DNA from: Ctenosaura bakeri
Lineage: Eukaryota; Chordata; Lepidosauria; Squamata; Iguanidae
Assembly (NCBI GenBank): GCA_948474755.1
Contig: CAOLHI010000559.1
Coordinates: forward strand, 124,001 to 188,000
Direction of reading: 5' to 3'
DNA length: 64,000 bases
Shown here: one piece after another, positions 44,190 to 56,214 of the stretch
How positions within the stretch are numbered: the stretch's first letter is position 1
Layout of the letters: every line of letters starts with the position of its first letter
Translations under genes and position numbers: made by a program
The notes under the pieces: model-generated
Database searches by the model: none
Seen by the model: the letters and a program-made list of their open reading frames with translations, nothing else
What the model was told of the DNA's origin: nothing

Positions 44190-45220
44190 GAAGGTATAAC
44201 TAGAAATTGATAACTGGAAATATTCTAGAACAAATCATTGAACAATCAGTTTGTTAACAAAGGAATTCTGGGACTGAGAAGAGCAAGCATGGGTTTCAAA
44301 TTAGTCTACTGACGCTGATCTTTTCAAAAGAGAATTGTAAGCTTGATAGTTCGCAGGAATACTGTGCATGTAGTGTGTCTTGGTTTCAACATGGTTTTTG
44401 AAAAAATTCCCTTATGATATTCTTTCAGACAAACTGGTAAAACTAGGGGTTAGAAAATGCCGCTCTTTGGTGGATTTATAGTTGGTTGGTGTATAGTACC
44501 CAAAGTGCTTTCACCATCGTTCTGGAATGAACTGAGAACTAAGATATCACAGGGTTCTGTGCTTAGCCTAATGATGTTCAGGATCTTTAGAAATTAAAGG
44601 TAAAGAACAGAAGGTGTGCTCATCCATTCTTCCAATGACACCAAACTGGGAGGTGTATGTAATGTAACAAAAGGCAGAATCATGATTCAGGATGACCTTA
44701 ACAAATAAAAGAACATATTAACAACATTTATTTCAACAGGAATATATGTAGAGCTCTATATTCAGACAGGAAAACTGATATAGAGAAATACAGGATGGCA
44801 TATGCCTCTAGGGGTCTTAGTAGACCCCAAACAAGGCATGAGTCAACAGAAAGAAAGAAAAAAAAGTAAGCAAGTAAGCAAGCCAATAGCATTCCAGGCT
44901 GCAAGAGCAAAACTACAATGTGAAGTTATAAAGCCACAGTGTTCTGCTTTGGCCAGACATCACCCAGAATGCATCTTGTTTTCTGTTGTTCCAGACAATG
45001 AGAAGCAAACCAGTGGAAAAGCAAAGACTCCATTAAAAATTAGAATAACTTCCTGATGGTAATTGCTGTTTGGTGTGGAATGGACTGTTTTGGAAAATGG
45101 TAATCCACTGGAGGGCTTTAAACACATGTTGGATGGCCACCTTTCAGAAATAGTTTAGCTGTGCATTCTTGCACTAGCAGAGAATTGGACTAGATTTTGA
45201 TGTGAATAAAATGTAAATAA
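44190..45220 (+). mobile_element. CR1 LINE, strongly decayed
   Basis: Readable fragments in order: [17 protein letters not shown] near 44215, a SQGSVLSLMMF-like block near 44550, NDTKLGGVCNV near 44635 (FADDTKLGG equivalent), RDLGVLVDPKQGMSQQ-like near 44810-44845, and the 3' UTR 'GGATGGCCACCTTTCAG' near 45135. All frames are broken. Confidence 0.7.
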
Positions 45221-45722
45221 CTTAAAGCACAACTGGTAAACTGGTAAAAATTTCAAGGGACAACTGAACTAGGCATGTGAGCCTTGACTTGCTTCAGCAT
45301 TGTACATGAGAAGAAAGAAACACATTTTTTCTCTCTGCCAGATAACATTGAAGATTATTTGTGCATTTTGAAGATTTATGTTTTCTGCGATTTTTTTTTT
45401 GTGTGGGGGGGTGAAGAATACTGTTTGCATTAAAAACATTTTTGCAGCATTGTTTTGTTTTATTTTTTGCTTGGCTTGTGTAATGTCACCCAACAGGGAG
45501 AAAACTTTTGACAATTTTCATTCTTGGGTGTGAAAACAAAATAAAAATGTAGATTTGCAACCCAGTTCAGTTGGCGTTGGCCATCTTCACCAGTTAAGAC
45601 TGTACTCTAGCAGTGCAATCCTAACTCAGCATATGGGCCAAGAGCCTGCTAGGCCAACATTAGGTCAGTTGAAGCTGTGATTCATCCAAATATCAGTATT
45701 TTTCTAATTATACTTTTTTTTT
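45221..45722. other. Unique sequence
   Basis: A possible relative of the unclassified GCAGAAAAT repeat lies at about 45340-45500 (ATGTTTTCTGCG, CATTTTTGCAGC). No gene seen. Confidence 0.35.
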
Positions 45723-45738
45723 GTTTATGGAATGTCTT
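45723..45738. repeat. 16-bp target-site duplication, left
   Basis: GTTTATGGAATGTCTT, repeated exactly at 48012-48027. Confidence 0.93.
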
Positions 45739-48011
45739 TTTTTTTCTTTTTTCTTTTTATTAATTATATGACTAAATCACAAATACAAAACAAGAAAAAA
45801 AAATTAAACACCATGTGATATACATAATAGTGAATTAAAAAAATTTTTTTTTCTTTTTCTTTTTTTCTCTTCTCTTAAGCAATACTAACTTTCATTGTTA
45901 TTTTGCACCTTTACCCTTAAATTTATAAATCTGTTCAACTGTTATAATTTCACATTTAATTCAATATTTTTCACATCCCCTTTAATCTATTTCTATTGTT
46001 AATTCTTTTAACTTTTTTTTTAAAACAACATTGACATCACTTATCCATTTAAATCTATAAATCACAAGTTTAACACACACACCTACTAAGAATTACAAAA
46101 TATACAACATAAAAGAAAAACAAAACTAAAACTAAAAAATACCCACCCCCCAGAGCCAACTTTTTATTTAATCCACTTTCCAAAATTGCCATTCTTCTTT
46201 TGACAGGGTAGTATTACTATCTCTTTTCAGAACTTTATCCAAAAATATTTTCCAAATTTCTTCAAAATCATTCCCTTTAACCAAACCTTTCATAAACCTA
46301 ATTCTACATGTTAGTTTATCATTAATTGCAATTTTCCACACTTCGTTATACCATTCCTCTATTTGAAATTTTTCATTTGCTTTCCATTTTTTTGCTATTA
46401 TTAATCTCACTGCAGTTAACAAATTTGTTATTAATTCTTTCTTTACTTGAGTACACTCAACCTTATCATATATAGACAACAATGCAATATTTGGACATAC
46501 TGGTATATCTGCTCCTATAATCTCTTTTATCTCTTTAAAAACCTTTTGCCAAAACTCCATTATCTTATTGCAATTCCATCACATATGCATATATGTACCA
46601 ATTTCTTGACATCCTCTCCAACATAATCTTGAATATTTCTCATCTATTTGATTTAATTTCACTGGAGTCAAGTACCATTTCCACACTAATTTATAATAAT
46701 TCTCTTTTATTCTTATTGATAATTTTTTTAAATGACGTTGTTTCCAAATTTTTCTCCATTCTTGTATATCTATATTTTGTACTATCTCTTCCTCCCACAT
46801 TTTTCTAAGAAAATCCTCTCCTTGTTCTTTTGCTAATATTTTATATATTTCACTTGTAATACCTTTTAGTATTTCATTTTCTTGCATATTTTCTCTTTGA
46901 ATAATAATTTGTTCAAATTTAGTATATTCTTTAAAATCCTTAACATATCTTTTCATACTCTTTGTCCATTGCTCTAATTGTATATAATTTAACCAAGATA
47001 TTTTAGTTTCCTGCAATCTCTCTTTCATTCTATCTTTATTTATCATTATTTTCATCCATTCTTTTAATCTATAAATTTTTTGTTTTTTTATTTCTTTCTC
47101 TATTATTTCTCTTAAATTTATTGGAAATTTTTCCATCATCACTATCGGAGTTAATATTGATATATTCGGTAATAATTTTCTTTTATTTTTTTTCCATATT
47201 TCTATTATATTTTTATAAAAGGATTTTCTATCTTCTCCATTTCTTTCTTTGAAAAATTCCTAAAAAATATATTTTCTAATTTTGTCTCAATATTCATATC
47301 TTCTATCTCTAACCAATCTAAATCACCCTTTCCTGAAACCCCCTCTATGATATATCTCAATTGATTTGCATAATAATACCATTTTAAATTTGGAAGTCCC
47401 AGGCCACCTTCTTTTTGACTTTTATACCAATATTTCTTGTTAATCCTCGATTTTTTATTTCCATTACAAAAATTATTTAATATCTTTTGCCACTCCTTTA
47501 ATTCTTCCTCTGATATTTTTATTGGTAACATTCTAAACAAAAAGTTAATTTTAGGTAAAATTTTCATTTTTACCACTGCTATTCTACCAAACCACGATAG
47601 CTTTATATTTTTGTAGTCCTCTAATTTCCTTTTTGTTTCTAATCTTAATTTCTTGAAATTTTTTTCCTGTAATTCTTGTAAATTTTTTGTAATCTCTATT
47701 CCTAAATATTTAATTGATTCTTTTATTTTAAGTAATCCTCTTTTACTACTTATAAATTTTTGTACTTCTTCTTTAGTATAATTAAATAACATTATTTCTG
47801 ATTTGGCCCAATTTATTTCTAATCCCGTCTTCTCCCCAAACTCTATTAAATGTTTATCTATCCTATCTATCTTTTCAATTGGATCCTTAATTGTCAACAA
47901 TGTGTCATCTGCAAATAAGCTTATTTTATTTTTTTCCTTAACTCCAATTCCTTCCAAATTCTCATCATTTCTTATCACATTCGCTAACATTTCTATAACT
48001 ATTGCAAATAA
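45739..48011 (-). mobile_element. 5'-truncated L1 LINE
   Basis: A poly(T) tract at 45737-45765, interrupted by C, is the poly(A) tail on the element strand. It is followed by a 3' UTR of about 400 bp and the last part of ORF2. The 5' end is truncated at 48011, inside the RT. Identical 16-bp sequences abut both ends. The junction implies a first-strand nick at TGTCTT|GA, in keeping with the L1 preference for T-rich sites. Confidence 0.93.
46168..48011 (-). pseudogene. L1 ORF2 C-terminal part (RT active site to zinc-knuckle end)
   Basis: The first piece (to 47205) begins in the RT at FAIVIEMLANVIRNDENLEG. It carries the active site ISLFADDTLLTI, IEFGEKTGLEINWAKSEIMLF and IKYLGIEITKNLQEL. The 22 residues before FAIVI in the 47205-48077 open frame come from host flanking DNA and the duplication. 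After a frameshift near 47200, 46579-47142 reads to the Cys-rich region CWRGCQEIGTYMHM. A TGA (46579-46581) replaces the next Trp. 46168-46560 then continues from EFWQKVFKEIKEIIG to the natural end EEWQFWKVD. The upstream endonuclease is absent. Confidence 0.88.
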
Positions 48012-48027
48012 GTTTATGGAATGTCTT
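48012..48027. repeat. 16-bp target-site duplication, right
   Basis: Identical to 45723-45738. Confidence 0.93.
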
Positions 48028-49829
48028 GAGGAGGTGAAGACTCCCTTTTCAGTGAGGAAAATGAAAACAGAGAGCATTCTTTACATCCCTAAACTGAGTG
48101 GACACTAGGTTAGCTGGAGCAGCGCTGTATCCAAACCCTTTTCAGCCTACACATGTCAGAAATCACTTAAGATTACCCTTTTCCTGCTCTGATTTGGTTC
48201 CAGCATTGTGGACATCTGCCTGGGATGAAGGAAACTTGGCTCTGATGTAACTCTCCTTCTCGTCATCTCTTTTCCATTTCTTTTTGGCTTTTCTGATGGC
48301 AAATTTTAGCCAGACAACCTTCTGTTTGGTCTGCTGGCAGATTCCTGAGAACAGTTAGCAGAAAGGCATTTTGGCTGGCAGAAACAGACTTCTACTGGCA
48401 GGATTTTTTACATTCCTAAACAAAACACAGCACTTTAATTGTATATGCAGGTATATGCACATTTCTAGAGAATTGTGAATAAAATGGAAGACTGGGAATG
48501 ATGTTTTGCATTTTACATAAGAAATATATTGATCAATGAAACTTGAATAAATTTACTATGAGATACATTATAGAGCATTATAGAGCTTTAGTAATTCAGT
48601 GAAATCTTGACAGGAGCAGGATTTCACAGGTTCAAGCAGTCAATGTTACGATTCTGAGTTAATCAAATTTCAAACGGCAAAGGAGATGTTTGAGCTGCAA
48701 CTGATATAAAGCTGACGTAAATAAATTAGTTAGGAAACCTTTATTGAAGGCGACTGATCCAGCTCTTGATAAGTATGATCTGAATGCTGTTAAACTGAAA
48801 GACATAGTATGCAAACCAGTACAAAGTTTCTCTGTGTTTTATTATATCTTCCCTGAAGTCTCATAAACTTACACAACTCATTACTTGATGTCTCTGTTTT
48901 CTGTATCAAATAATGATGTGAAAACACCAAATGTACAGAAAATGAAACATGTATATGCATATATCTAGAGATTTAAGCAAAGTGTGTTGGTTTCACATTT
49001 TCATGGACATAGACCTAATCCACACTTCCTGATACGTGAGCTTTCAGTTATCCTTTGATTTTTGCACTCCTTGAAATGTTGTGATCCTGTTCTCTGGTTT
49101 CAAAAAATAAAATTGTATAAAATTGCTCACAATAGGGAAATTGCATAGAAAAGAGAATTTACATAGGGGAATGAGTTGACAAAAATGTGTATTTTAGAGG
49201 AAAGCCAATACAAAACACTGGCAAATTTTAGTGTGGATTTTAAAAAAAATCAGAAATTGATGTAGAAATTGAACAGAATAAACCTGTATTTGCGAAAATG
49301 TGAATGAAACAAGTAGCATTGTTCATATCCGTACGTCATGGCTTTAAAGATATTGAGAATGATGGCTTGCATTTCTTGGACCTGACATTAAATCAATCAG
49401 CACACACACACAGAGTCCCTCATTCTTTATTAATTTCTAACACTATCTAATTGACAATCACAACTGACAAAGAAATAAAAGGCGGAAAAAAGAAAAGAAC
49501 AAAAAGACAGAAACACCATTTAACTAAAATGAAAACACAAGGCTAAAGCACTAAACACCAGCCAACTAAAACCCAAAAGGAAATAGCTGGTGGCTTCATG
49601 CACTTAGCCCAATTATGCCATTTAGAGCAAGGGAGAGAATAGGAGGCCAATGACATGAAAGAAAATAAAAAGATAAAAAAAAATTATTCTACCATTGCAG
49701 ATCCAACTAAATAGTCCTGCTATGGAGGGATGACGAGGGAATTTTATATATTGTAACATGAGAATATTTTTTTAAAAAAGATGAAAGAAAAGAATATATG
49801 TTGATGCACATTTTGATGCATTTATTTTA
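48028..49829. other. Unique AT-rich sequence, no gene seen
   Basis: Nothing coding is supported in 1.8 kb. A (CA) run lies at 49402-49411, and the stretch 49230-49330 loosely resembles the unclassified repeat family. Confidence 0.45.
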
Positions 49830-50644
49830 TCTACTATATGAAAGTCAAAAGTTTGTGAGCGACTTTGTCTGTTTGTCTGTGTCAAGACCTCACACAATTG
49901 GCTGAGTGAAGCGAGAAGACCTCATATGATTGGCCGGCTGTGAAGATTCTATGGAATCCTGAGGTTGGCAGTTTAGGAAGGGGCCTTTAGAATTCTCAAC
50001 AGGACAGCTCTTGGGCCTCAGGCCAGTTGCTATGGAGACGACGGCTAGCAGCAGGAAGAAGGGCAGTGTATTCCCTCAAAAACCAAACCTCCGTATGTTA
50101 ACAACTCTGAATACAGATTGCACTGGGAAATATAGGGAAAAATTACAGCACTGGAATAGGCTGGTTGCTATGGAGATGAGGCCTAGCATCAATGAGGAGG
50201 ATAGCGTATTCCCTCAGAAACTAAAGCTCCATATGTTAACAACTTTGAATACAGATTGCACTGGGGAATGTGGGGAAAAGTTACAGGTACTAGAATAGGC
50301 TGGTTGCTATGGAGATGAGACCTAGCAGCAAAGAGGAGAACAGTGTATTTCCTCAGGAACCCAAACTGTGTATGTACATAACTCTGAATGCAGATTGCAC
50401 TGGGAAATATGGGGAAAAGTTACAGGTACTGGAGAAGACAGTTTGCTGAGTTCGTAGGAGGAAAATAAAATCCCACAGGTACTAGACAACACAGTTTGGG
50501 GAATTAGAGACACAGGATATCAAATTTGTACATTTCAACAACATCTAATTCCTGTAGTAAGGTAAGGTAATTCCTAAGGTATTTCTAACAAGTATTACCT
50601 ATGAGAGAAAAAATATCCCGGGCCATGCCAGGTAAATACACTAG
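49830..50644 (+). mobile_element. Non-autonomous Helitron (815 bp), best-preserved copy
   Basis: 5' end TCTACTATATGAAAGTC after A (49829). 3' end with the hairpin CCCGGGCCATGCCAGG and CTAG (50641-50644) before T (50645), so host A|T is the target. Interior, in order: a subterminal TTGTCTGTTTGTCTGTGTC region, the MITE-related module (49950-50015), and three 139-bp monomers (from about 50026). No Rep/helicase is present. Confidence 0.88.
50026..50450 (+). repeat. 139-bp tandem monomers in the Helitron
   Basis: GTTGCTATGGAGA begins at 50026, 50164 and 50303, giving periods of 138 and 139 bp. Each unit contains CCTAGCA(G/T)CA, GTATT(C/T)CCTCA and TACAGATTGCACTGGG. Confidence 0.9.
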
Positions 50645-50645
50645 T

Positions 50646-51555
50646 TCTTTAATAAAAATATATTTTTAAAAAGGGAAAAATAATTATTAATAACAGCAAC
50701 CACAGATTGTCACATTTCTTATTGCTCATAAAGTCTGCAAACGGTGTCCAAACTTTCAGAAAAAACATCATCTCACTTATCCTTTAAAAACTGTGTAAAT
50801 TTGGCAATTTGGATTAACTCAGTGACCTTAGCAATCCATTCTTCTGTTGTTGCTTCTTCAATCAGTTTCCAAGTGTGAGCAAACTATATTCTTGCTGCTG
50901 TTGTCATGTATCAAAGAAATGATCCATATTTATTGTCCTATTCTTTGTCCGTAATACCCAACTGCAACATTTCTGGTGACATTACAACATCTACCTTTTA
51001 ATTTTTTTAAAAATTAATGATACATCTTAGACTGGTAACTCTTTACTTCTTAAAAGTCTACCACATATGAAAAAAGAGCCCTCCTTATCTTGACAGCCCA
51101 AGCATTGTTTTTATACTTTCTGAGACATTTTCAACAACTTATTTGGAGTTACATACCATTTGTACATCATTTTACATAGATTTTCTTTTAAATTACTGCA
51201 CAAAATAAATTTTACATCTTTAGGCCACATATTCCTTCATACATCAATATGAACATTATACCCAAAATGATGAGCCCATCTTATCATGTTCTCTTTTACA
51301 GGATCATCTTCTGCCTCTAATTTCAAAAATCATTTATAAAAAATCATTTTCATTTATGAAAAAAAATCATTTATAAAAATATTACATGGCCATTAACTTT
51401 ACACAACACTAAATAAAACTTATTTTCTTCAGCCTCTGTGGATGCATTTTTCTTACGTTGTATAAATCTATCCTTAAATTGCATATAAGCAATCAAATTA
51501 AGATCTTTGCCTTCCTTAGAAAGCATACACCTCTTAATTTTTCATATTTATAGGG
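50646..51555 (-). mobile_element. Older L1 LINE, ORF2 C-terminal remnant
   Basis: The minus-strand translation gives MYKWYVTPNKLLKMSQKV, CLGCQDKEGSFF (the Cys-rich end; the WYLTP...CWKC..EGTFFH equivalent) near 51060-51160, and TTAARI-FAHTWKLIEEATTEEWIAKVTELIQIAKFTQFL near 50790-50910. These match L1 ORF2 C-termini. It is a different subfamily from 45739-48011 and more decayed. The ends are not sharply defined. Confidence 0.72.
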
Positions 51556-52359
51556 CAACACTTTTGTGCCTCTCCAACTATCAGAGAGACTGTAGCTTGG
51601 AAGGAGTTTAAGATGCTTCAACCAGCAGGAGCAGAGAGAGTGATTTTTCTGGTTCTTCTTTCATCAGCAGCACCTCTCATACTGTTCAGGAAGGTTTCCC
51701 ATTCCACTGGGGCAGAATTTCAGGAGTGAAGAGGAATCAGAAGAAATTGCCTCCTCCCCATTCTGCCAGGGTTAATATTCTGCTAGGTGACCACTTTTCA
51801 ATGTAAGTATCTTGGATCTGGACTCCTATTTCTAGAAGTTCACATGTCACTATAAGGGCTTTAGATTGGAAATTGGGTAAATAGTTGACAACATTTTTTT
51901 CATTAAATATACCATCTAGAATAAGCTGTCTAAGTAGGCATCAAATTAAGAACATTATTATTTAAATTTACTATTTTTAAATGGAGGGGGGGCCTCCTGA
52001 TATTGATTCATATTTCACTTATATGTCTCATACTTGTTTAAATGGGCTACGTAATATTACATTGTGATTGGTTAAACAACCATGTGTGTATTTAGAAACA
52101 GAGAGATCATTGTGACTGCTGTTGAGAAGAGAAACTCTGATGGAAATACAATTATTCAGGTAAAATTTATTCTTGTGGTTCCATTATCTAGATTGGTTTA
52201 AAAATCCACATATTAACAGTTTGAAATTTAAAGCTCACTTGTAGGGCTAAATGAGGTCTTAAATACAGTTTACAACCCTTCTGTGTGACAGGATAGATTG
52301 GTATGTATTAACTTGTCCAAGCTCGTAGTGGAATCCTCTTGGCATGCCAGGGTAAGAGA
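51556..52359. other. Unique sequence
   Basis: No gene, RNA or repeat end was recognised. Confidence 0.4.
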
Positions 52360-52800
52360 AATATGGATGTAAAGAATATTCACTTATTTTCTCATTTTTG
52401 ACAAAAAAAGAGTGTCCTGAAAGTTGGGACACTCTATCAAGACAATTTGACTATAGCAAGATTTTCTGCATTTTAGGACTTTTTTTTAACAACAACAACA
52501 ACAACAGAAATCTGTGCTTAAACACATAGGGTGTGTGTGTGTGTGCGCGCGCAGAACCCCACCCATCCCTTTTTTGCTCAGTAAACTTGGCTTCCTAAGT
52601 AGGAAACTTTGGTTGTGTTTTCTGTGCAAAACATCTACAGTTTTTTGTGTGTGTTTGTGTGCGCACGTGCGTTCAAAGTATTTATCCAAAAAAGTCTCAA
52701 ATTGTGCATAGCCCTGAAAAATTGTATAGCTTTCTTATTTACCCAGGTTTCCTGAATTATTCATTCTTGCTTATAAGAACTAAGGTTTACATCCCTAAAG
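52360..52800. repeat. Unclassified interspersed repeat, possible copy D
   Basis: Contains AAGATTTTCTGCATTTTAGGAC, TTGTGTTTTCTGTGCAAAAC and GAAAAATTGTATAGCTTTC, resembling copies A and C. It is interrupted by (CAA)n (52491-52506) and GT-rich (52531-52551, 52646-52671) tracts. Confidence 0.4.
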
Positions 52801-53541
52801 AGCAACATCTGAGTATTCACATACAACATTTAAGGTCACACTGTGTTTACCACCTGGTATTTGGAAGGGCAATCTTGAAACTAATAACCAGTTTTGGCTT
52901 ACCAACCTTGGAAACGTTCTGCCCAAGCAGAAAAGGCTGAAATTGCATATCCTCTGACAGTTCACATATGAAAACCAGGATACATGTGGCCAAGCAACAT
53001 CAGGTGTAGTCAAGGTGGCAAAAGTTATTAAATGGAAAATGTACTGGGGTTGTGGAACAATATCTTCCCTGATACTTTCCAGCCCAGTTTTGAATTAGCT
53101 TTATTCTTGTCACTTCTGTTTTTGATTTTACCTTTGTCTTCAGCCAATTTGGAAATGATGTTACATTCTATCCATGGGGAAAGTCAGGAAATGATGATGA
53201 TGATGATGATGATTTTTTTTGTTGTTGTTGTTGGAAGGTTGTTGGTAGGAAAGAAATCCCAGTTGCAATATTTTGGTGTGTTTTGTGATAGCCTGGGCTG
53301 TGTTCTGGAAATTATCCATCCACTTCATGTCCAGGGGCTGAGAGATGGGTGTCCTTCAGGGCTGTAAAAAGGGGTTAGTTTTTGATTGGAAATTTCAGTG
53401 TGACCAAACCCAGTATAGTCAATCTTTGACTCAGGCTTTGTGGTAATATATAAACTTCAATGAGTAAGCAAACTCTGGAGCTAAAGTGACTGTCCACTTG
53501 GTTATATCGCAGCACGTCATGATCTACAGTTTCCTGATTAG
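52801..53541. other. Unique sequence with a dispersed repeat and (GAT)n
   Basis: 52975-53035 matches the unnamed repeat at 40558-40625. A (GAT)n/T8/(GTT)n compound tract lies at 53195-53232. No gene seen. Confidence 0.45.
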
Positions 53542-53753
53542 GGTGTGTGTGTGTGCTTTCAAGTTGCCTGTCCATTCTTGATGACCCTATGAATTTTCCT
53601 GGGTTTTCTTAGGCAAAGAATATTCAGGTGGTTTTGCAGGTTCCTTCCTCTGAAATACAGCCCACAGCACCTGGTATTTGTTGGCAGTCTTCCATCCGAG
53701 TACTGACCCTGCTTAGCTTCCAAGACTAGATGGGATCTCATGCCTTTAGGGTA
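53542..53753 (-). mobile_element. 5S rRNA-derived SINE
   Basis: The right 100 bases, read on the plus strand, are a diverged reverse complement of 5S rRNA: 'CAGCACCTGGTATTTG', 'TTCCATCCGAGTACTGACC' and 'CTGCTTAGCTTCCAAGA'. So on the minus strand a 5S head leads a body ('GAATATTCTTTGCCTAAGAA') and a tail 'GGCAACTTGAAAGCACACAC', related to the tail of the tRNA-type SINEs here. The internal 5S promoter region is partly conserved. The SINE tail shows it is not a 5S gene. Confidence 0.8.
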
Positions 53754-54284
53754 TTTATTAAAATAGTTTTAAAAAAATTCTGCAGACTCTGTTGATGGCC
53801 TCTTTCAATGTCTGCTTTCATAGATAATTAGTCAATAGCTTTTATACACTTGGCTGATGGGAACATTACTCTTGCTCATGCTCATTTTGTACTTTGGAAG
53901 ATAACTAAGCTATTAGAGAAGACTACAAAGAGTGTATGAGCTGACAGCTCAGAGCTCTCATTTTGTCAGCAGCCTGTCTGTCAAGGCATGAATCAGAGAA
54001 ACACTTTCCCCCCAATAAGGTTGACTTGTTAATTCACTGGTGTAACCTTCTGTGTAAAATGTAAAATGGCAAGGGAAGTTTTCCCAACAGGTTTCATGCA
54101 CCCTATGGTGCACAAATTCCCTACCTCTGATTTAAAATCAAAAGGAGAATCTGAATTTTAATAAAATCCCATAGAGCATAGCAGATGACTTGCTTTGCTA
54201 CATACTATGCTATAGTTTGAATTTATCAAAAGTTAAAACAGATACAACTAAAAAAAGTAGAGAAAACAGGAATGTGCCAACAAA
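53754..54284. other. Unique sequence
   Basis: Nothing recognised. Confidence 0.4.
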
Positions 54285-54701
54285 GGACATTTCCACATGC
54301 AATCACAGTCCTGGATTAGGGACACAGTGGCAGTGATTTGCAGGTCATCCTTTTGCATGACTTCATTGTGGTCCCATTGACATCCCACCCCACCCATTGC
54401 AGTTGCAGGATATTCACTTAGCGGAATAAATCTACTAAGTGCCCACGACTGCATGATGCTCCTGTCCTTCCTGGCCATGCGGAAGGGCAGAAAGCATGAT
54501 GGAGGCACTTCCTTCCCCAATGCAGCATAGGAAAGAGCCTGGCTGTGCTGGAGAAAACAGATGCTTGTCATTCATACTCCCTTCTGCATGGAGCCAGCCA
54601 GATGCAGAGGGGAGCATTGCCATCATGCTCCCTTCCCAGCAAAGCTGGTGCCAGGATTGTGACAAGAGGACAATGGGATTAGGTAAGGTGCGAAAATGGC
54701 C
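54285..54701. mobile_element. Possible Harbinger-like element (417 bp)
   Basis: The left end GGACATTTCCACATGC and right end GTGCGAAAATGGCC are imperfect inverted repeats of the GGCCCTTTCCACA type. The interior is GC-richer than the flanks. The neighbouring triplets AAA and AGA match at only 2 of 3 positions. Confidence 0.45.
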
Positions 54702-54704
54702 AGA

Positions 54705-55497
54705 TCCAAAGATCTGCTCTCAACCTGGTAGAAAGGAGCGAGGAGTAGCATCTTCCTCTTTATTTGTGTGTCCTTTTAGTTGTCTGTCTGATTGTGAATA
54801 ACGGGTAAGTGTTGGTCAAAAGGTAGAAGATTCTTGGATTCTGGGAATACAGAGCCTTCCTTCTACCCCCACCATAATCTAATTCTACTCCCTTCCCTTC
54901 CCTTTATGCTTAAGAGTGAGGAATAGGAACCTCCCTTTCGAGATACAATGGGGCCAAGAACAGATCACAGCTCTCTCTCCAACCTGGAAATAGAATTTCT
55001 GACCTATTCCATGGCCTCTGGGATGCTATACCAGAGGCCATAAGATTTCATTATAAACAGTTTGTTTTGTTTTTCACTGCATTTGATGCTTCCTGCCTTC
55101 TGTTCTAGCAAGCTGCTTTGCTAAGGGCACTTTGGTTCTGTTTTAATGGCTTCTGCCTTTTTTTTTCTAAAGCATGGTCTTATCATTTTTAATTATCCAC
55201 TGTGTTATTGGTATACAATCCAGTCAGCAGGATGTTGCATGAATTTATTTTTATTCTGTGTAGACCAAATAGAATATGTTTCCTTTCTGAACAAAAAGAT
55301 TAGTTTTAGGTATGTGTGCTTTTTCAGAAGGAGTAACATAATTGGGTGAAAGCATTTTGTGAACATTTTTTGTACTTGTTTTTTCTTTTTCTTTTAGGAA
55401 GGTACAAAAGACTTTAGGGAAGTTTAGTTTAGTTATGGGGTTACATGGGCTAACTCTGACTTCTCTCCCAACAAGACATGTCTGATGACATGATAAG
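54705..55497. other. Unique sequence
   Basis: No feature supported. Confidence 0.4.
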
Positions 55498-55528
55498 GTG
55501 TGTGTGTGTGTGTTTGTGTGTGTTCGTG

Positions 55529-55587
<59 letters not shown>

Positions 55588-55588
55588 T
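55498..55588. repeat. Compound (GT)n(TA)n(TG)n microsatellite
   Basis: GT repeats (55498-55530), then TA repeats (55529-55551), then TG repeats (55552-55586). Confidence 0.95.
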
Positions 55589-55739
55589 ACATACACACAT
55601 ACATACATATGATGAGAATGGACTGATTTGGGCAGATTTAGGATACATAAGAATTAAGTGATTCATTTTCTAATATAGACAAAACACAAACACCCCACTG
55701 ATTCATTACAATCCAGATTTAGTGGAACACAGAGACATA

Positions 55740-56205
55740 GGCCCTTTCTGCATGCGGCAAGGGAAACGCTCCCTGCTGCTACTCACCGGCTTTTTGGTGG
55801 GTCCGGGTGAGTCCGTTGGGATGAGGAGCAGTGCGAGCTCGTCGCTCCGCACTGCTCTGGCATCCAAAATGGCGGCTTCCGGTTGGGGAGGCTCTCCACC
55901 AACCGGAGAAGCTCACCAGCCGAAAGCCTGCCCCTGGCAGATCTGCAGGCACGCACTAGTGCACGCCTGCAAATTTGCACTGGAGCGCAGGGATGGAGCG
56001 ACACGCTGTCGCATGCTCTGTACTTTTTAACAACCTCCTAAAAGAGGTTTTTAAAAAGCACACTGCATGACCAGTTCCGGTCGCTGTGGAGTGGACTGAG
56101 GTGCGGAACTATAAAAAGTAGTCCACCCCAGTCCACTCCACGGTGCAGAAGGCCTCCATTGGAGGTTGCTCTGCACCGTTTTAATAGGCCCGTGCAGAAA
56201 GGGCC
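55740..56205 (+). mobile_element. GC-rich Harbinger-like non-autonomous element (466 bp)
   Basis: Ends GGCCCTTTCTGCATG and its complement CGTGCAGAAAGGGCC, flanked by ATA (55737-55739 and 56206-56208). Strong GC and CpG content contrasts with the surroundings. It shares the motifs GGAGCAGTGC, CCAAAATGGCGGCTTCC and CACTAGTGCA with the reversed element at 22268-22757. The 102-residue open frame inside has no transposase motif. Confidence 0.75.
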
Positions 56206-56214
56206 ATAGACAGC

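Noticed and set aside
48012..48077. N-terminus of the frame 47205-48077 as part of the L1 protein
   Set aside because: The first 22 codons are host flank and target duplication. The L1 begins at 48011.
53656..53753. 5S rRNA gene
   Set aside because: It has many substitutions and a deletion in the internal control region, and it is joined to a SINE body and tail.
55251..55666. Thr-His-repeat proteins on the minus strand
   Set aside because: They are translations of the (GT)n/(TA)n microsatellite.
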